From Eubacteriales bacterium (GTDB taxonomy: Bacteria > Bacillota > Clostridia > Acetivibrionales > JANLFN01), in the NCBI GenBank assembly GCA_024655885.1, contig JANLFN010000006.1:62001-126000 (forward strand): a DNA stretch of 64,000 bases, read 5' to 3'. The position numbers were made by a program, and so were the translations under genes. Positions within the stretch are counted from its first letter, which is position 1. Every line of letters begins with the position of its first letter. Below the pieces are notes generated by a model. That model saw only the letters and a program-made list of their open reading frames with translations. It did not search any database and was not told the origin of the DNA. Of this stretch, positions 10,130 through 20,814 are shown piece after piece.

Positions 10130-11866
10130 TCATTCCTGAAATGGTGGAAACAGCTCAGCAGCTTTTGCGTACAAACCTTTCCTGTCGTAACAGTCTCCCC
10201 TGTAAGGTATGGGCTCTTTGAGCCCTGAGGGCGAAAGCAGGCTTTCTCCGTCCGTCCTGTATTCATATGGAATCCCTGCCGCTTCAAGCAGGGTGGGAGC
10301 AATATCGAGAAAGGAAGCGGCTTTTTCCCTTTCACGGTGCACCCTGTGATCCGGAGTGATCATAAAAAAGGGCACGAATTCAAGATGCCTTTTCTCCATG
10401 TCTAATGAAGCCTGGTTATACAGCCTGCTTTTTATGCCGGGGGCATGGTCGCCCCAAATGGCAATGCAGGTCTCCCCGTCCACAGACCTGATTTTCTCCA
10501 CAAAATCCCGGATGGATTGGTCTACGTAGGACAGAGAGTTGTAATAGTCTCTAACGGTCCTGTCCTTAATGTCGTTATACTGATGGTTCCTATAATAATT
10601 TAAGACATTTGTAAAAAGGCAGTGGCTGCTCATGGTAATAATATAATAAAAAAAGGGCGTCCTCTCCTCTTTCATTTTAGCGGCCGCGTATTCAAACACC
10701 TGGTGGTCGGGGGCTCCCCAGCCCACATCCTTCATTCCCATCCTTTCCATATCGAAGAAATCCTCAAAGCCCATTCGGGCAAATGCCGTATCCCTGTTGT
10801 AGTAGCTTGCCCAATTCCCGTGGAAAACGGCGGTATGGTAAGAGTTTTCGGTAAACGTTTTAGCCACCGAGTTGTGGAAGTCATAGCTTGCAAGCTTTAT
10901 TGAAGGAAAATTGCTCAAAGGCTCCAGGCTGTTAATAATGGAGAATTCCGCATCCGATGTCCCTCCGGCTTTGTGGTAGCCTAATACATAGGGATAATAT
11001 ACGCTTTTGCCAATTAGCGAATGGAGGAAAGGCATGACATAGCTCCCGTTGTGCCGGGCATTCACGGCGTTTGCGTCCATGGACTCCACCTGTATGGCCA
11101 CAATATTCAACTTTCCCCTGCTTTCCTTATTTGCAAGCACCTTCTTTCCATAAGTGAACCGGCCTATCCTGTCCTTTTCGGTCTTGAAAACAGCCATATC
11201 CACAAGTATGTTGACCAGTGTGCCGTATTTCTCCACAACCTGCTCTTCACTGTCAGGGTAGCGCTTTATGAGCTGCACAATGGAGGAGCCTCTCAGGAAT
11301 TTAATCGTTTCAACCGCTAAAATGATCAGTAGACACGCCGCTATCCCCATGCCTTTAAAGGCATGGAGCTGTGAGAGATAAGCCGTGTTTTGAATAAAAC
11401 CTCCCGCAATATAAATAAATATGGGAAGATCAATAAATATCAGAAGCAGGTTGGGGTTTTTGGGCACTGCAAAGTGCAGCACAACATCCAGGCTTTCAAA
11501 GAGAAGGGCCCATGATTGGGCCAGGTGGAGAAAATAGTGATAAAAGTTGTAATAGGAAAGGTTCACATAAAGATAGGCACACTGGGCGATGTAAAAGACA
11601 ATAAATGGTACCGGGCTGTTAAAACCCGGCAGGGTATATGCAAGGACTATAAAAGCCAGTGTAAAAGTGAACTTATGTACAGCCGCCCCTCTGCCGCGGG
11701 AACCCGTTATATGCATGTTAAAAATTGTAATCTTCAGGCTGTTTAAAAGGAAAAACAGCCCCATAAGGATTATAATTTTTATGCCTATGGGACCATTCCA
11801 CAAGCTTTCCATGAATTTTGCACTGTTTAAGGCGGACAATATTAGCTCCATACACACAACTCCCAA
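10130..11866 (-). CDS. LtaS/OpgB-family sulfatase-fold phosphoglycerol transferase, membrane protein
   Basis: 578 aa; N-terminal TM helices then NIVAIQVESMDA, AIWGDHAPG, SYDFHNSVAKTFTENSYHTAVFHGN typical of LTA synthase family. Confidence 0.88.
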   Translation of the reverse strand: MGVVCMELILSALNSAKFMESLWNGPIGIKIIILMGLFFLLNSLKITIFNMHITGSRGRGAAVHKFTFTLAFIVLAYTLPGFNSPVPFIVFYIAQCAYLYVNLSYYNFYHYFLHLAQSWALLFESLDVVLHFAVPKNPNLLLIFIDLPIFIYIAGGFIQNTAYLSQLHAFKGMGIAACLLIILAVETIKFLRGSSIVQLIKRYPDSEEQVVEKYGTLVNILVDMAVFKTEKDRIGRFTYGKKVLANKESRGKLNIVAIQVESMDANAVNARHNGSYVMPFLHSLIGKSVYYPYVLGYHKAGGTSDAEFSIINSLEPLSNFPSIKLASYDFHNSVAKTFTENSYHTAVFHGNWASYYNRDTAFARMGFEDFFDMERMGMKDVGWGAPDHQVFEYAAAKMKEERTPFFYYIITMSSHCLFTNVLNYYRNHQYNDIKDRTVRDYYNSLSYVDQSIRDFVEKIRSVDGETCIAIWGDHAPGIKSRLYNQASLDMEKRHLEFVPFFMITPDHRVHREREKAASFLDIAPTLLEAAGIPYEYRTDGESLLSPSGLKEPIPYRGDCYDRKGLYAKAAELFPPFQE

Positions 11867-11934
11867 ACAATAATCGTAACAATTATAATATAATTATATA
11901 ATAATAAAAGTACTTCAGGAGGTTTTTTTACAGG

Positions 11935-13683
11935 ATGCAAAACGGCTTAAAACAAGTGCTCTGGCTCAGCCTGGCCATTTCCCTCCTGCTTGTGGCCACG
12001 GGGCCCAAGATCCGGTTAATCAATGAATACCTCAACAGGTCCGTTATTCCTGTTGCCGACTATGGCGAGTTTGCGGCGGCAGTCGGCACATCGGGTGCTG
12101 ATATGGAAAATGTGCTGGAGCAGCTTAAAAGCAGCGGCGTCCTCACAATGGCAGTAAGGGAGGCAGCACCCGGAGCAGGGTTTGATGAAAAAGTGCTGCG
12201 CAAGCTGAAATCCATGGGCTTTGGCATACTGCTCAGGCCAGGGGGCACACCCTGCGCCGATGCGGATGGTTTCGCCGGATATGACCGTCTGATAGACGAG
12301 TTCAAAATCAGGTACCTGATTTTCGACGGGCCTGATGCACCCGGAGAAAATGGGAATTTGAGCCGCATGGCAGACCTCATAAAAAAACACCATATGATTT
12401 TGGGAATCATTGAGTCTCCGTCCCAGGTGGGATATGTCCCGCAAAAAGGCCTGGACAAGCTGATTCTAAGCACGGATTATGCCATAAACAGGGCTTATAT
12501 AATACCCGACTGGGATTTATTGTCCCTGGACAAAGAGGACATGTTCTTCCGCTGGGCCAGGGCCGTAGTGGACCGGGGGATAAGGTTTATCTACATCAGG
12601 CCCCTGAAAAACAAACAGCAGACGGATTTCAAAAATATGAGCGATACCCTGGAAGCGTCAAAAGCTTTTACCGGCTTTATATCGGGCAAAGGGTATGAAA
12701 TCAACGCTCCTTTAACAAAGCTTTCGTCGGCATCCCCGGGTGTTTCCGGCAGCCTGTTCCTCCTGCTCAGCCTGTGGGCCGCTCTTTTCCTGTATTTGAC
12801 TTATTTGCTGGACTTAAAAAAAGAATGGGTAATAAAACCGGCGGCTGCATGTATCCTTTTAAGCATACTTTTAACCCTCCTGGACGGAAAAGCCCCTATG
12901 GTTTTGCCAAAATTCCTTGGTCTTTTTGCCGCGCTGCTCTATCCCTCCCTTTCAAGCCTGCTGGTCCTCAAGTATTTAAAAGGCGGAAGGGAACACGGCC
13001 TGTTTAAAAAGGTAACCCTGTCCCTGGGAATCATGCTGGGCGTGGACCTGCTGGGAGCATACACCGTCTGCGCGGCTTTTTCCCACCTGCGGTTTTTAAT
13101 GGGCCTGGAATCCTTCGACGGGGTTGTCACGGCCCTCCTGCTTCCGTTAGCACTCTTTACAATAAATTATTACTTTATATTCAAAGGCTGCAGGAATATT
13201 AAAAACATTTGGCACGGATTTTTAACTACCGCCAAAACCCCGGGCACCATATTTCTGCTTGTGCTGGGGGCAGCGGTCTTATACCTTTACATCGGACGCA
13301 GCGGCAACAACTATGGTGTCCCCGTATCTCTGCCTGAACAGGTGATACGGAAAGCTCTGGAAAAGACCCTTGTGGCAAGGCCGAGGTTCAAAGAATTTCT
13401 CATAGGCTATCCATGCCTTTTCGCCTTTATTTATCTTTACCATAGAAAAGGGGAAAAAAGCATCCTGCTGCTGCCGGGCATGGGCTGGGTAATAGGGAGC
13501 ATATCCATCCTCAACAGCTTCTGCCACGTATTTACTCCTGTCTCGGTCTCCCTGCACAGGACGTTGAACGGTCTGGCCCTGGGTGTGGCTTCAGGCGGCC
13601 TGCTGCTTGTGGCTCTATCCTTAATCCTCCGCTTTGTCCATCCCCGCATAAAGGGTTTTATTAAACAGGTCCCGGGGCATTAG
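11935..13683 (+). CDS. DUF5693-family multi-TM membrane protein
   Basis: 582 aa ORF with RBS (caggaggttttttt); N-terminal extracytoplasmic domain and many C-terminal TM helices; resembles Firmicute DUF5693 proteins. Confidence 0.7.
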   Translation: MQNGLKQVLWLSLAISLLLVATGPKIRLINEYLNRSVIPVADYGEFAAAVGTSGADMENVLEQLKSSGVLTMAVREAAPGAGFDEKVLRKLKSMGFGILLRPGGTPCADADGFAGYDRLIDEFKIRYLIFDGPDAPGENGNLSRMADLIKKHHMILGIIESPSQVGYVPQKGLDKLILSTDYAINRAYIIPDWDLLSLDKEDMFFRWARAVVDRGIRFIYIRPLKNKQQTDFKNMSDTLEASKAFTGFISGKGYEINAPLTKLSSASPGVSGSLFLLLSLWAALFLYLTYLLDLKKEWVIKPAAACILLSILLTLLDGKAPMVLPKFLGLFAALLYPSLSSLLVLKYLKGGREHGLFKKVTLSLGIMLGVDLLGAYTVCAAFSHLRFLMGLESFDGVVTALLLPLALFTINYYFIFKGCRNIKNIWHGFLTTAKTPGTIFLLVLGAAVLYLYIGRSGNNYGVPVSLPEQVIRKALEKTLVARPRFKEFLIGYPCLFAFIYLYHRKGEKSILLLPGMGWVIGSISILNSFCHVFTPVSVSLHRTLNGLALGVASGGLLLVALSLILRFVHPRIKGFIKQVPGH

Positions 13684-14888
13684 AGCATGCTGTCCAGCCT
13701 TGCCCTGATTTCCTTCAGGAAATCGGCTGTGTTCACAACCTTGATATCCGGCAGCTGGGCCAGCTGTGCCAGGTCTTTGGTCATAACGCCTTCCTCAATG
13801 GTCTTTAAAGAAGCGGCTTCCAGGTTGCCGGCGAAATCTACAAGTTCATTTATTCCGTCTATTTCCCCCCGTTTTCTAAGGGCACCGGTCCAGGCAAACA
13901 GGGTGGCCATGGAATTTGTGGAGGTTTCCTCGCCTTTCAAGTGCTGGTAGTAATGCCTTTGGACCGTCCCATGGGCCGCCTCGAATTCATAAAACCCTTC
14001 CGGGGACACAAGCACCGACGTCATCATGGCCAGGCTTCCGAAAGCGGTGGCCACCATATCCGACATTACATCTCCGTCATAGTTTTTGCAGGCCCATACC
14101 ATGCCGCCTTCCGACCGGATGATGCGGGCAACCGCATCGTCAATCAGGGTGTAAAAGTACTCTATGCCGGCCGCTTTAAACCTTGCCTCGTATTCCTTTT
14201 TATATATTTCCTGGAAAATGTCCTTAAAGGTATGGTCATATTTCTTGGAAATGGTATCCTTGGTGGCAAACCAGAGGTCCTGCTTCACATCCAGGGCATA
14301 GTTAAAGCAGGCTCTTGCAAAGCTTGAGACGGATTGGTCCAGGTTGTGCATTCCAAGCAAGACCCCTGCACCCTTGAAGTCATGAATGGTCTGCCTTGAA
14401 ACCTCACCGTTTTCAGCGGTAAAAACAAGCTCTGCCCTGCCGGGGCCTTCCACCCGGTATTCCACATCCCTGTAAACATCTCCGTAGGCATGTCGTGCAA
14501 CGGTAATTGGCTTCTTCCATGTCTTTACAAAAGGTTTGACACAGTCCACAAGGATGGGAGCCCGGAACACCGTTCCGTCCAAAATAGCCCTGATGGTGCC
14601 GTTGGGGCTCTTCCACATCTGCTTCAGGTTGTATTCCCTCACCCTTTCGGCATTGGGAGTTATGGTGGCGCACTTCACAGCAACGCCGTACTTTTTGGTA
14701 GCCAAAGCCGCGTCCACGGTAACCTGGTCGTCGGTTTCATCCCTGTGCTTGAGACCCAGGTCGTAATACTCGGTTTTGAGGTCTATATAAGGCTCTAAAA
14801 GCTCATCCTTTATCATTTTCCATATGACTCGCGTCATTTCATCCCCGTCCATTTCCACCAGGGGCACTTTCATTTTAATTTTTTCCAT
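13680..14888 (-). CDS. icd: NADP-dependent isocitrate dehydrogenase
   Basis: [33 protein letters not shown]...; start placed at ATG 14888 after AAGGAG. Confidence 0.95.
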   Translation of the reverse strand: MEKIKMKVPLVEMDGDEMTRVIWKMIKDELLEPYIDLKTEYYDLGLKHRDETDDQVTVDAALATKKYGVAVKCATITPNAERVREYNLKQMWKSPNGTIRAILDGTVFRAPILVDCVKPFVKTWKKPITVARHAYGDVYRDVEYRVEGPGRAELVFTAENGEVSRQTIHDFKGAGVLLGMHNLDQSVSSFARACFNYALDVKQDLWFATKDTISKKYDHTFKDIFQEIYKKEYEARFKAAGIEYFYTLIDDAVARIIRSEGGMVWACKNYDGDVMSDMVATAFGSLAMMTSVLVSPEGFYEFEAAHGTVQRHYYQHLKGEETSTNSMATLFAWTGALRKRGEIDGINELVDFAGNLEAASLKTIEEGVMTKDLAQLAQLPDIKVVNTADFLKEIRARLDSML

Positions 14889-14922
14889 GATCTTTTCTCC
14901 TTGCATTGTAAGTATTTATATA

Positions 14923-15855
14923 TCAATTGTTTTTTAAAGACACAGGCTGAATGTTTCTCGCCGCGCTCACCTGGGAAAAGGAAAAAACAACCAGCGCAGC
15001 CCAGATAAATCCGAAGCTTATTAAGTGTGTTCTTGTAAACTGCTCTTTATAAATAAGCACCCCGATGATCAAGCTGATGGTGGGGGAGATATACTGCAAA
15101 AAACCCATGGTGGACAGTTCGGTCCTCTTTGTGCCTTTGGCAAACCACAGCAACGGAACAGCCGTGGCAACCCCCGTGCACAGCAGCAAAACCGCAGTTA
15201 CCGGTGGAACAGAGCCAAGCGCCGCCGTACCCGTCACCTGTTTGAAGGCCAGATAGGCCACGGCCAAAGGGGTAACAACAGCGGTTTCAAGTGCCAGCCC
15301 TGCCGCCGATTCCGCCGCAACCAGCTTTTTAAACAGGCCGTAAAGCGCGAAGGTAGTCGCCAGGACAAGGGATATCCACGGAATTTTCCCATATTGTACC
15401 GCCAGTATGATTACACCCGCCGCCGCAAGGGCAAAAGCGATATACTGGAAAATTCCCAGCCGCTCTTTTAGAACGGTCATGCCTAAAAACACAGCCATCA
15501 GGGGATTAATATAATAGCCCAGGCTTGTTTCCACAATATGGCTTGAATTGACGGCCCATATGTACGTAAACCAGTTTACGGTGATCAAAACAGAGCAAAA
15601 GGAAATGAATAAAAGCTTCTTTTTGTCCTTTACTATCCCCAGCAAATGGCTCAGGCCGCCTGAAAAAAGTAATAATGCCGCAACGAAAACAAAGGACCAG
15701 ACAATCCTGTGGGCTAAAATTTGGTCTGCGGGTACGGGGGTTAAAAGCTTCCAGTAGAGCGGTAAAAGCCCCCATAAGGTATAGGCCGACACACCGTATA
15801 TTACACCGGTCAGTTTATTGTTTTGTCGTTTTTCATATGTATTCCTGTTATCCAT
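14923..15855 (-). CDS. rarD: EamA family transporter, RarD
   Basis: 310 aa; GVIYGVSAYTLWGLLPLYWKLL...HRIVWSFVF typical of RarD. Confidence 0.9.
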   Translation of the reverse strand: MDNRNTYEKRQNNKLTGVIYGVSAYTLWGLLPLYWKLLTPVPADQILAHRIVWSFVFVAALLLFSGGLSHLLGIVKDKKKLLFISFCSVLITVNWFTYIWAVNSSHIVETSLGYYINPLMAVFLGMTVLKERLGIFQYIAFALAAAGVIILAVQYGKIPWISLVLATTFALYGLFKKLVAAESAAGLALETAVVTPLAVAYLAFKQVTGTAALGSVPPVTAVLLLCTGVATAVPLLWFAKGTKRTELSTMGFLQYISPTISLIIGVLIYKEQFTRTHLISFGFIWAALVVFSFSQVSAARNIQPVSLKNN

Positions 15856-16013
15856 GCTTAAATAACTCCTGTAAAATTTGCCGTGTTAAATTCGTAATAC
15901 ATTATATAATAGCAGTAATTTCACCCGATTTCCACCCTGTAGTAAAAATCATTGATTCAACCATCCCGCACCGGAATTGTCGCATATCTGTGTCCATAAA
16001 ATATAGTATTCTT

Positions 16014-18371
16014 TTATGCCTTCAACTCCTCCCACTCCTGTTTGGTGATCAACACCTGCCTTGGTTTGCTGCCCTCAGGAGGCCCGATGATCCCCCATGC
16101 CTCCATCTGGTCCAGTATTCTTGCCGCCCTGGAATATCCCACTTTCAATTTCCGCTGTACCAGGGAGGTAGAGGCCTGTCCTAACTCTATTACCAGGTCC
16201 ACCGCCTGTGTCAGCAGTTCATCATCCCCTTTGGGCTCTACTGGAGCCTGTCCGGTTTTCTTATCGATTTTCTCCATGATTTCCTCGTCATACTCCGCCG
16301 GTATGCTGGATTTGATAAAGGATACGACGGCCTCCACCTCTTTATCGGATATAAAAGCCCCCTGCACCCGGATGGGCTTCGGTTCGCCAATAGGGCTGAA
16401 CAGCATGTCTCCCCGCCCCACCAGCTTTTCCGCGCCGGACATGTCCAGGATGGTGCGGGAATCAATCTGGGAAGACACGGCAAAGGATATCCTCGACGGT
16501 ATATTGGCTTTAATAACACCTGTGATTACATCCACCGACGGTCTCTGGGTGGCTATTACCAGATGCATCCCGGCTGCCCTGGCCATCTGGGCCAGCCTGC
16601 AAATGCAGTCCTCTACATCGCCCGGCGCAACCATCATCAAATCAGCCAATTCGTCAATAATGATCACAATTTCGGGAATGGTGTTTTCATCTCCTGCTTC
16701 TCTGAGCAGACTGTTATATCCCGCCAGGTCGCGCACATTATTCTCCGCAAAAAGTTTATAGCGCAGCGTCATTTCCTGCACTGCCCAGCTTAAGGCTCCC
16801 GCCGCCTTTTTGGGGTCTGTGACCACCGGGACCAGCAAATGGGGTATGCCGTTGTAGATTCCAAGCTCCACCACCTTGGGATCCACCATTAAAAGCTTGA
16901 CCTCTGAAGGGGCGGCCTTATAGAGGATACTGACGATCAGGGTGCTGATGCACACGCTTTTGCCGGAACCTGTGGCCCCTGCAATCAAAAGGTGGGGCAT
17001 TTTTGCTATATCCGCCACAATGGTATTTCCCGCTATATCCTTGCCCACGGCAAAAGCGAGCTTGGAAGGATGCCCGGCAAACTGTTCCGATTCAATGACT
17101 TCCCTTAAAGAGACGGAAGTAATTTCCCTGTTGGGAACCTCTATGCCTATGGCCGCTTTTCCGGGTATGGGGGCTTCAATTCTCACACCGGTGGCCGCAA
17201 GATTCAGCGCAATATCGTCAGCCAGGCCCACAATCTTGCTCACCTTTACTCCCACATTGGGCTGGATTTCATAGCGTGTCACCGAAGGGCCCCGGCTGAT
17301 GTTGGAAACCCTGGCCCCCACTCCGAAACTGGCCAGCGTGTCAATCAACTTCTTTGCGCTGCTGTGCGGGTCCTCCAGGGCAAGTTTTTCAATATTGCCA
17401 TGGGAAGGTTTTTTCAGCAGCTCTACCGGCGGCATGAGATATTCCCATTTTTCCCTTTCCTTGGGCACACTTCCATTATGGGCTTCCTTATCTGCCGGGT
17501 CCCCACTCTCCCCATGGGGCAAAGCTCCTTCTGCAAGATCCTCCCGGCTGTCCGCATTTTCTCCGGCGGTACCGCTTGTATCCTCCAAGGAAACAAGGGG
17601 GAGCATCCCGGCTTCGTTTTCTTCCCCGGATGGGGTCTCTTCTTTCAATTCCGTTCCGGATTTGCAGGGTTCCTCTACAGCTTCAACAGGCTCTTCAAAA
17701 TCTTCCTCCGGTTTTTCATAAATATCCACAAAGCGCAGGCACCTCTCCGCCGCGTCTTCAGGGCTGCCCGGCTCCGGTTCCCCGCAGCCCTCAAGGACGC
17801 TGTTTGGCTCCTCCGTCTCACCCATGCTTTCCGGTGCTTCTCCTGCTTCATCGGCAGGCTGTCCCTCTCCTGTTAAACCGCTTGCCGGGTTGATGGGATC
17901 AAAAGGAGACCGGTATGGGAAAAAACTCTCCTTTTTCTCTTCAAGTCCCGTTTTGAATCCCTCTTTATCCAATTCGGTTTTTTTCTCCCGGGTATTAATG
18001 ACCCAGTTAAAATTTTTAGGGGCTAATCTTGTATATCTTTCGGGTGTGCCGCTCCCACCGCCTGAATTCATCCTTCTTTTCTGCCCCAATGAACCCGCCG
18101 GCGTTAATGAGGGCTTCCCTTTGGCTCCCGATCCTCTTTGAAGCTTTGTCTTAGGCCTGTTTGCCGTAAACAATAGAAAAACTCCCAGCATACACCCCAC
18201 TTCTATTGCCAAAGTTATAAAAAAGCCTTTTACCGACCTTCCAAAAATCAATAACCCGGACACAAAAACCATAGCAGATAAAACGGCTATACTCTGCCTG
18301 CGGGAGTTTTTCTGTTTTTTACCAACTTTGTTTACATAAGTTTTCCGTGACTGCGGACCTTTTGTTTTCAT
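16014..18371 (-). CDS. DNA translocase FtsK/SpoIIIE
   Basis: Walker [12 protein letters not shown], Walker [17 protein letters not shown]-terminal gamma domain ([41 protein letters not shown]); long acidic linker. Confidence 0.95.
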   Translation of the reverse strand: MKTKGPQSRKTYVNKVGKKQKNSRRQSIAVLSAMVFVSGLLIFGRSVKGFFITLAIEVGCMLGVFLLFTANRPKTKLQRGSGAKGKPSLTPAGSLGQKRRMNSGGGSGTPERYTRLAPKNFNWVINTREKKTELDKEGFKTGLEEKKESFFPYRSPFDPINPASGLTGEGQPADEAGEAPESMGETEEPNSVLEGCGEPEPGSPEDAAERCLRFVDIYEKPEEDFEEPVEAVEEPCKSGTELKEETPSGEENEAGMLPLVSLEDTSGTAGENADSREDLAEGALPHGESGDPADKEAHNGSVPKEREKWEYLMPPVELLKKPSHGNIEKLALEDPHSSAKKLIDTLASFGVGARVSNISRGPSVTRYEIQPNVGVKVSKIVGLADDIALNLAATGVRIEAPIPGKAAIGIEVPNREITSVSLREVIESEQFAGHPSKLAFAVGKDIAGNTIVADIAKMPHLLIAGATGSGKSVCISTLIVSILYKAAPSEVKLLMVDPKVVELGIYNGIPHLLVPVVTDPKKAAGALSWAVQEMTLRYKLFAENNVRDLAGYNSLLREAGDENTIPEIVIIIDELADLMMVAPGDVEDCICRLAQMARAAGMHLVIATQRPSVDVITGVIKANIPSRISFAVSSQIDSRTILDMSGAEKLVGRGDMLFSPIGEPKPIRVQGAFISDKEVEAVVSFIKSSIPAEYDEEIMEKIDKKTGQAPVEPKGDDELLTQAVDLVIELGQASTSLVQRKLKVGYSRAARILDQMEAWGIIGPPEGSKPRQVLITKQEWEELKA

Positions 18372-18694
18372 AGCTGCTTAACATACCTTCCTGAGCAGGT
18401 TCTTGCCCTATTGAATACGTCCGGAAAATTGCAGGAGGATATGCGTATTCAATCTCAACCCGGGAATATGATTTTACAAAATCCGAATAAAAATGTAAAG
18501 GTTTTTTGTAAAACGCAAGGTTCTATTTCCAGCGGTCTAAAGCAATAATCAGTATAACAAATACTTCTATTTTATCATATATTTTAATATACCGCACCCG
18601 GAATGTCAAAAACGGACCTGCCTCAAATAACCGTCCATTCGTAGAATAAACGGTTTTTTCGTATTATTCCCACCCATTGGGAAATTTTAGGCAT

Positions 18695-18757
18695 AAAGAC
18701 AAGGGGACGGTTCTTCTGTCTGGCGAAGCCAGACAGAAGAACCGTCCCCTTGTCTTT
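18695..18757. repeat. perfect 30-bp inverted repeat with 3-nt loop; REP/RAYT-type GGGGACGGTTCT element
   Basis: aaagacaaggggacggttcttctgtctggc-gaa-gccagacagaagaaccgtccccttgtcttt. Confidence 0.95.
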
Positions 18758-18758
18758 T

Positions 18759-19616
18759 CTATACGGCTTTAACCTGGCTGAGCTGCCCGCACCCGCCTTT
18801 TATGTCACTGCCGAAATTAAAGAACCTGCCGCAGTCTATCCTCTTGGCCAGCCGGTGGTAAAACCTCATAAAATGTTCTTCCGGAACGGCCTGCAGCCCG
18901 GGTATGTGGTTGTCGTTGTACTGGGAAAGGATGAGCTTCACCGGCTTGTCTGCCAGCAACCTGCTCAGGCTGTCTATATCCTCATCCCGGTCATTAATGC
19001 CTTTAAATAGGGCATACCGCATTCTGACCCTTTCGTTAAAAGCCCGGGAATATTCCACAGCCGCTTCGATTATATCGGATATGTTGTAGATAGAGGTATA
19101 GGGGATGAGCGTTTTCCTTGTCGCATCGTTGGAAGCATGCAGGGATATGTTCAACCGGATGTGGCTCTCCCCATTTTTAAAATCCTCAATCAACCGGCGT
19201 ATTTGCGGGACTATGCCCACCGTCACGATCTCAAAATCCTTTATGCCCAGATCCCGGTAAGTTTTATCTATTGCCTGTTTTACATTTTCATAATTCAGCA
19301 TGGGTTCGCCCATACCCGCAAACACCACAGCTTCCAAGGGTCTAAATCCCGACTGCCTGCAATCGGCACTGCAGGCCTCTACCTGCTGGAAAATCTCATC
19401 TGCGGCAAGGTTCCTGATAAACCCCTGCCGTCCGGTAGCACAAAACCTACAGCCCACCCTGCAGCCCACCTGGGAAGATATGCAAACCGTACTGTTAAAA
19501 GTCAGTTTGAAACCATCGTCGTGCATGTACAGGGTTTCCACCGTGTGATTGTCCTCAAGCTTGAATAGGTACTTGACGGAACCATCTTTGCTGACCAGCC
19601 TTTTTAGAGTTTCCAT
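18759..19616 (-). CDS. RlmN/Cfr-like radical SAM protein lacking the N-terminal accessory domain
   Basis: CISSQVGCRVGCRFC (CX3CX2C plus upstream Cys) and C-terminal GGCGQL; start re-assigned to ATG 19616 (RBS aaggtgg), because the listed 19706 start lies inside the riboswitch attenuator leader. Confidence 0.88.
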   Translation of the reverse strand: METLKRLVSKDGSVKYLFKLEDNHTVETLYMHDDGFKLTFNSTVCISSQVGCRVGCRFCATGRQGFIRNLAADEIFQQVEACSADCRQSGFRPLEAVVFAGMGEPMLNYENVKQAIDKTYRDLGIKDFEIVTVGIVPQIRRLIEDFKNGESHIRLNISLHASNDATRKTLIPYTSIYNISDIIEAAVEYSRAFNERVRMRYALFKGINDRDEDIDSLSRLLADKPVKLILSQYNDNHIPGLQAVPEEHFMRFYHRLAKRIDCGRFFNFGSDIKGGCGQLSQVKAV

Positions 19617-19647
19617 ACGCAAAACCACCTTTTTATAAAATAATAAA

Positions 19648-19671
19648 CCCCTTAACTCTAAAGTTAAGGGG
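19648..19671 (-). terminator. intrinsic terminator/attenuator of the cobalamin riboswitch
   Basis: CCCCTTAACT-TTAG-AGTTAAGGGG followed by TTTATTATTTT, immediately upstream of the RBS. Confidence 0.85.
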
Positions 19672-19724
19672 TCAACAAACACACCTGCCTCTGTGGATAC
19701 TTCCAATATCCCCTATCACTCGTA

Positions 19725-19910
19725 GAGTTATTTTGAAAGCTACAGGCAGGTCTTCTGGCTCAAGCGTTATCATTCTCCCAACCTTCCCAGTATTCCCAGT
19801 GGCATCCAGGGAGAACTCTTCTCTTACAGCGGCGGGACCGCACAGGATTTGCACCTGTTTCCCTATTCTTTAACCTTTCGGTTAACACCTATAACCGTAG
19901 TATTCAATTG
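19725..19910 (-). ncRNA. cobalamin (AdoCbl) riboswitch
   Basis: minus strand: GGTGCAAATCCTGTGCGGTCCCGCCGCTGTAAG...GATGCCACTGGGAATACTGGGAAGG...GAGCCAGAAGACCTGCCTGTAGC (B12-box consensus). Confidence 0.95.
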
Positions 19911-20056
19911 TCGATGATATTATTTTACCACAAACACAGCTTTTTTCAAGAATAAAATTTTAACCGGCGCGTCTTTTCACTTTTACTGTTCTGGCAAATT
20001 ACTGCGCTTGACCCTCATCCCCTCACCCCGGAGCATCGGGGAAAGGGGCCCTTATT

Positions 20057-20791
20057 TCAGGTATTTAGAGGAGACAAGCCCACGTTGAGAATCCTGGATG
20101 CCCTCTCCACCTGCTCCGGACTTGGGGATTCAACCCCTTCCAAGGGGTACTCTACGCCCAGCTTATCCCACTTATATTTCCCCATGCTGTGGTATGGAAG
20201 CACCTCCACCTTCTCCACGCTTTTCAGCTGCCCGATGAACTCCGCCGCCTGGGCCAGGTCCCGTTCACCGTCGGTATATCCGGGCACAAGGACATAGCGG
20301 ATCCACACCGGAATATTTCTTTCGGATACATAAAGGGCGAATTTCTTAATCTTATGGTTGTCCACGCCTGTGATCACCCTGTGCTTTTCCGCATCTCCGT
20401 GCTTGATATCCAGCAAAACCAGGTCCGTAAACCCCAGCAGTTCCTCCACCCTTCCGATCTCCACAAAACCTGAAGTGTCAAGGGCCGTATGTACGCCCAT
20501 CTCTCTGCACTTTTTGAACACCTCGGTGACAAACTCCGCCTGAAGGGTAGGTTCCCCGCCGCTCACCGTGATGCCTCCGCCCGACAGCCGGATAAAATCC
20601 AGGTATTTTCCCATTTCGTTTAAAATATCCTCTACGGTATATTCCCTGCCTCCCCGGGCATCCCAGGTATCCCTGTTATGGCAGTACAGGCACCTTAAGG
20701 GGCAGCCCTGCATAAAGACCACAAACCTTATACCGGGTCCGTCCACGGTGCCAAAGGATTCAAAGGAATGGACCCTGCCGGTTACACTCAT
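20057..20791 (-). CDS. pflA: pyruvate formate-lyase activating enzyme
   Basis: radical SAM; GIRFVVFMQGCPLRCLYCHNRDTWD; directly downstream of pflB. Confidence 0.97.
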   Translation of the reverse strand: MSVTGRVHSFESFGTVDGPGIRFVVFMQGCPLRCLYCHNRDTWDARGGREYTVEDILNEMGKYLDFIRLSGGGITVSGGEPTLQAEFVTEVFKKCREMGVHTALDTSGFVEIGRVEELLGFTDLVLLDIKHGDAEKHRVITGVDNHKIKKFALYVSERNIPVWIRYVLVPGYTDGERDLAQAAEFIGQLKSVEKVEVLPYHSMGKYKWDKLGVEYPLEGVESPSPEQVERASRILNVGLSPLNT

Positions 20792-20814
20792 GCCAACACC
20801 TCATTTTGTACAGC

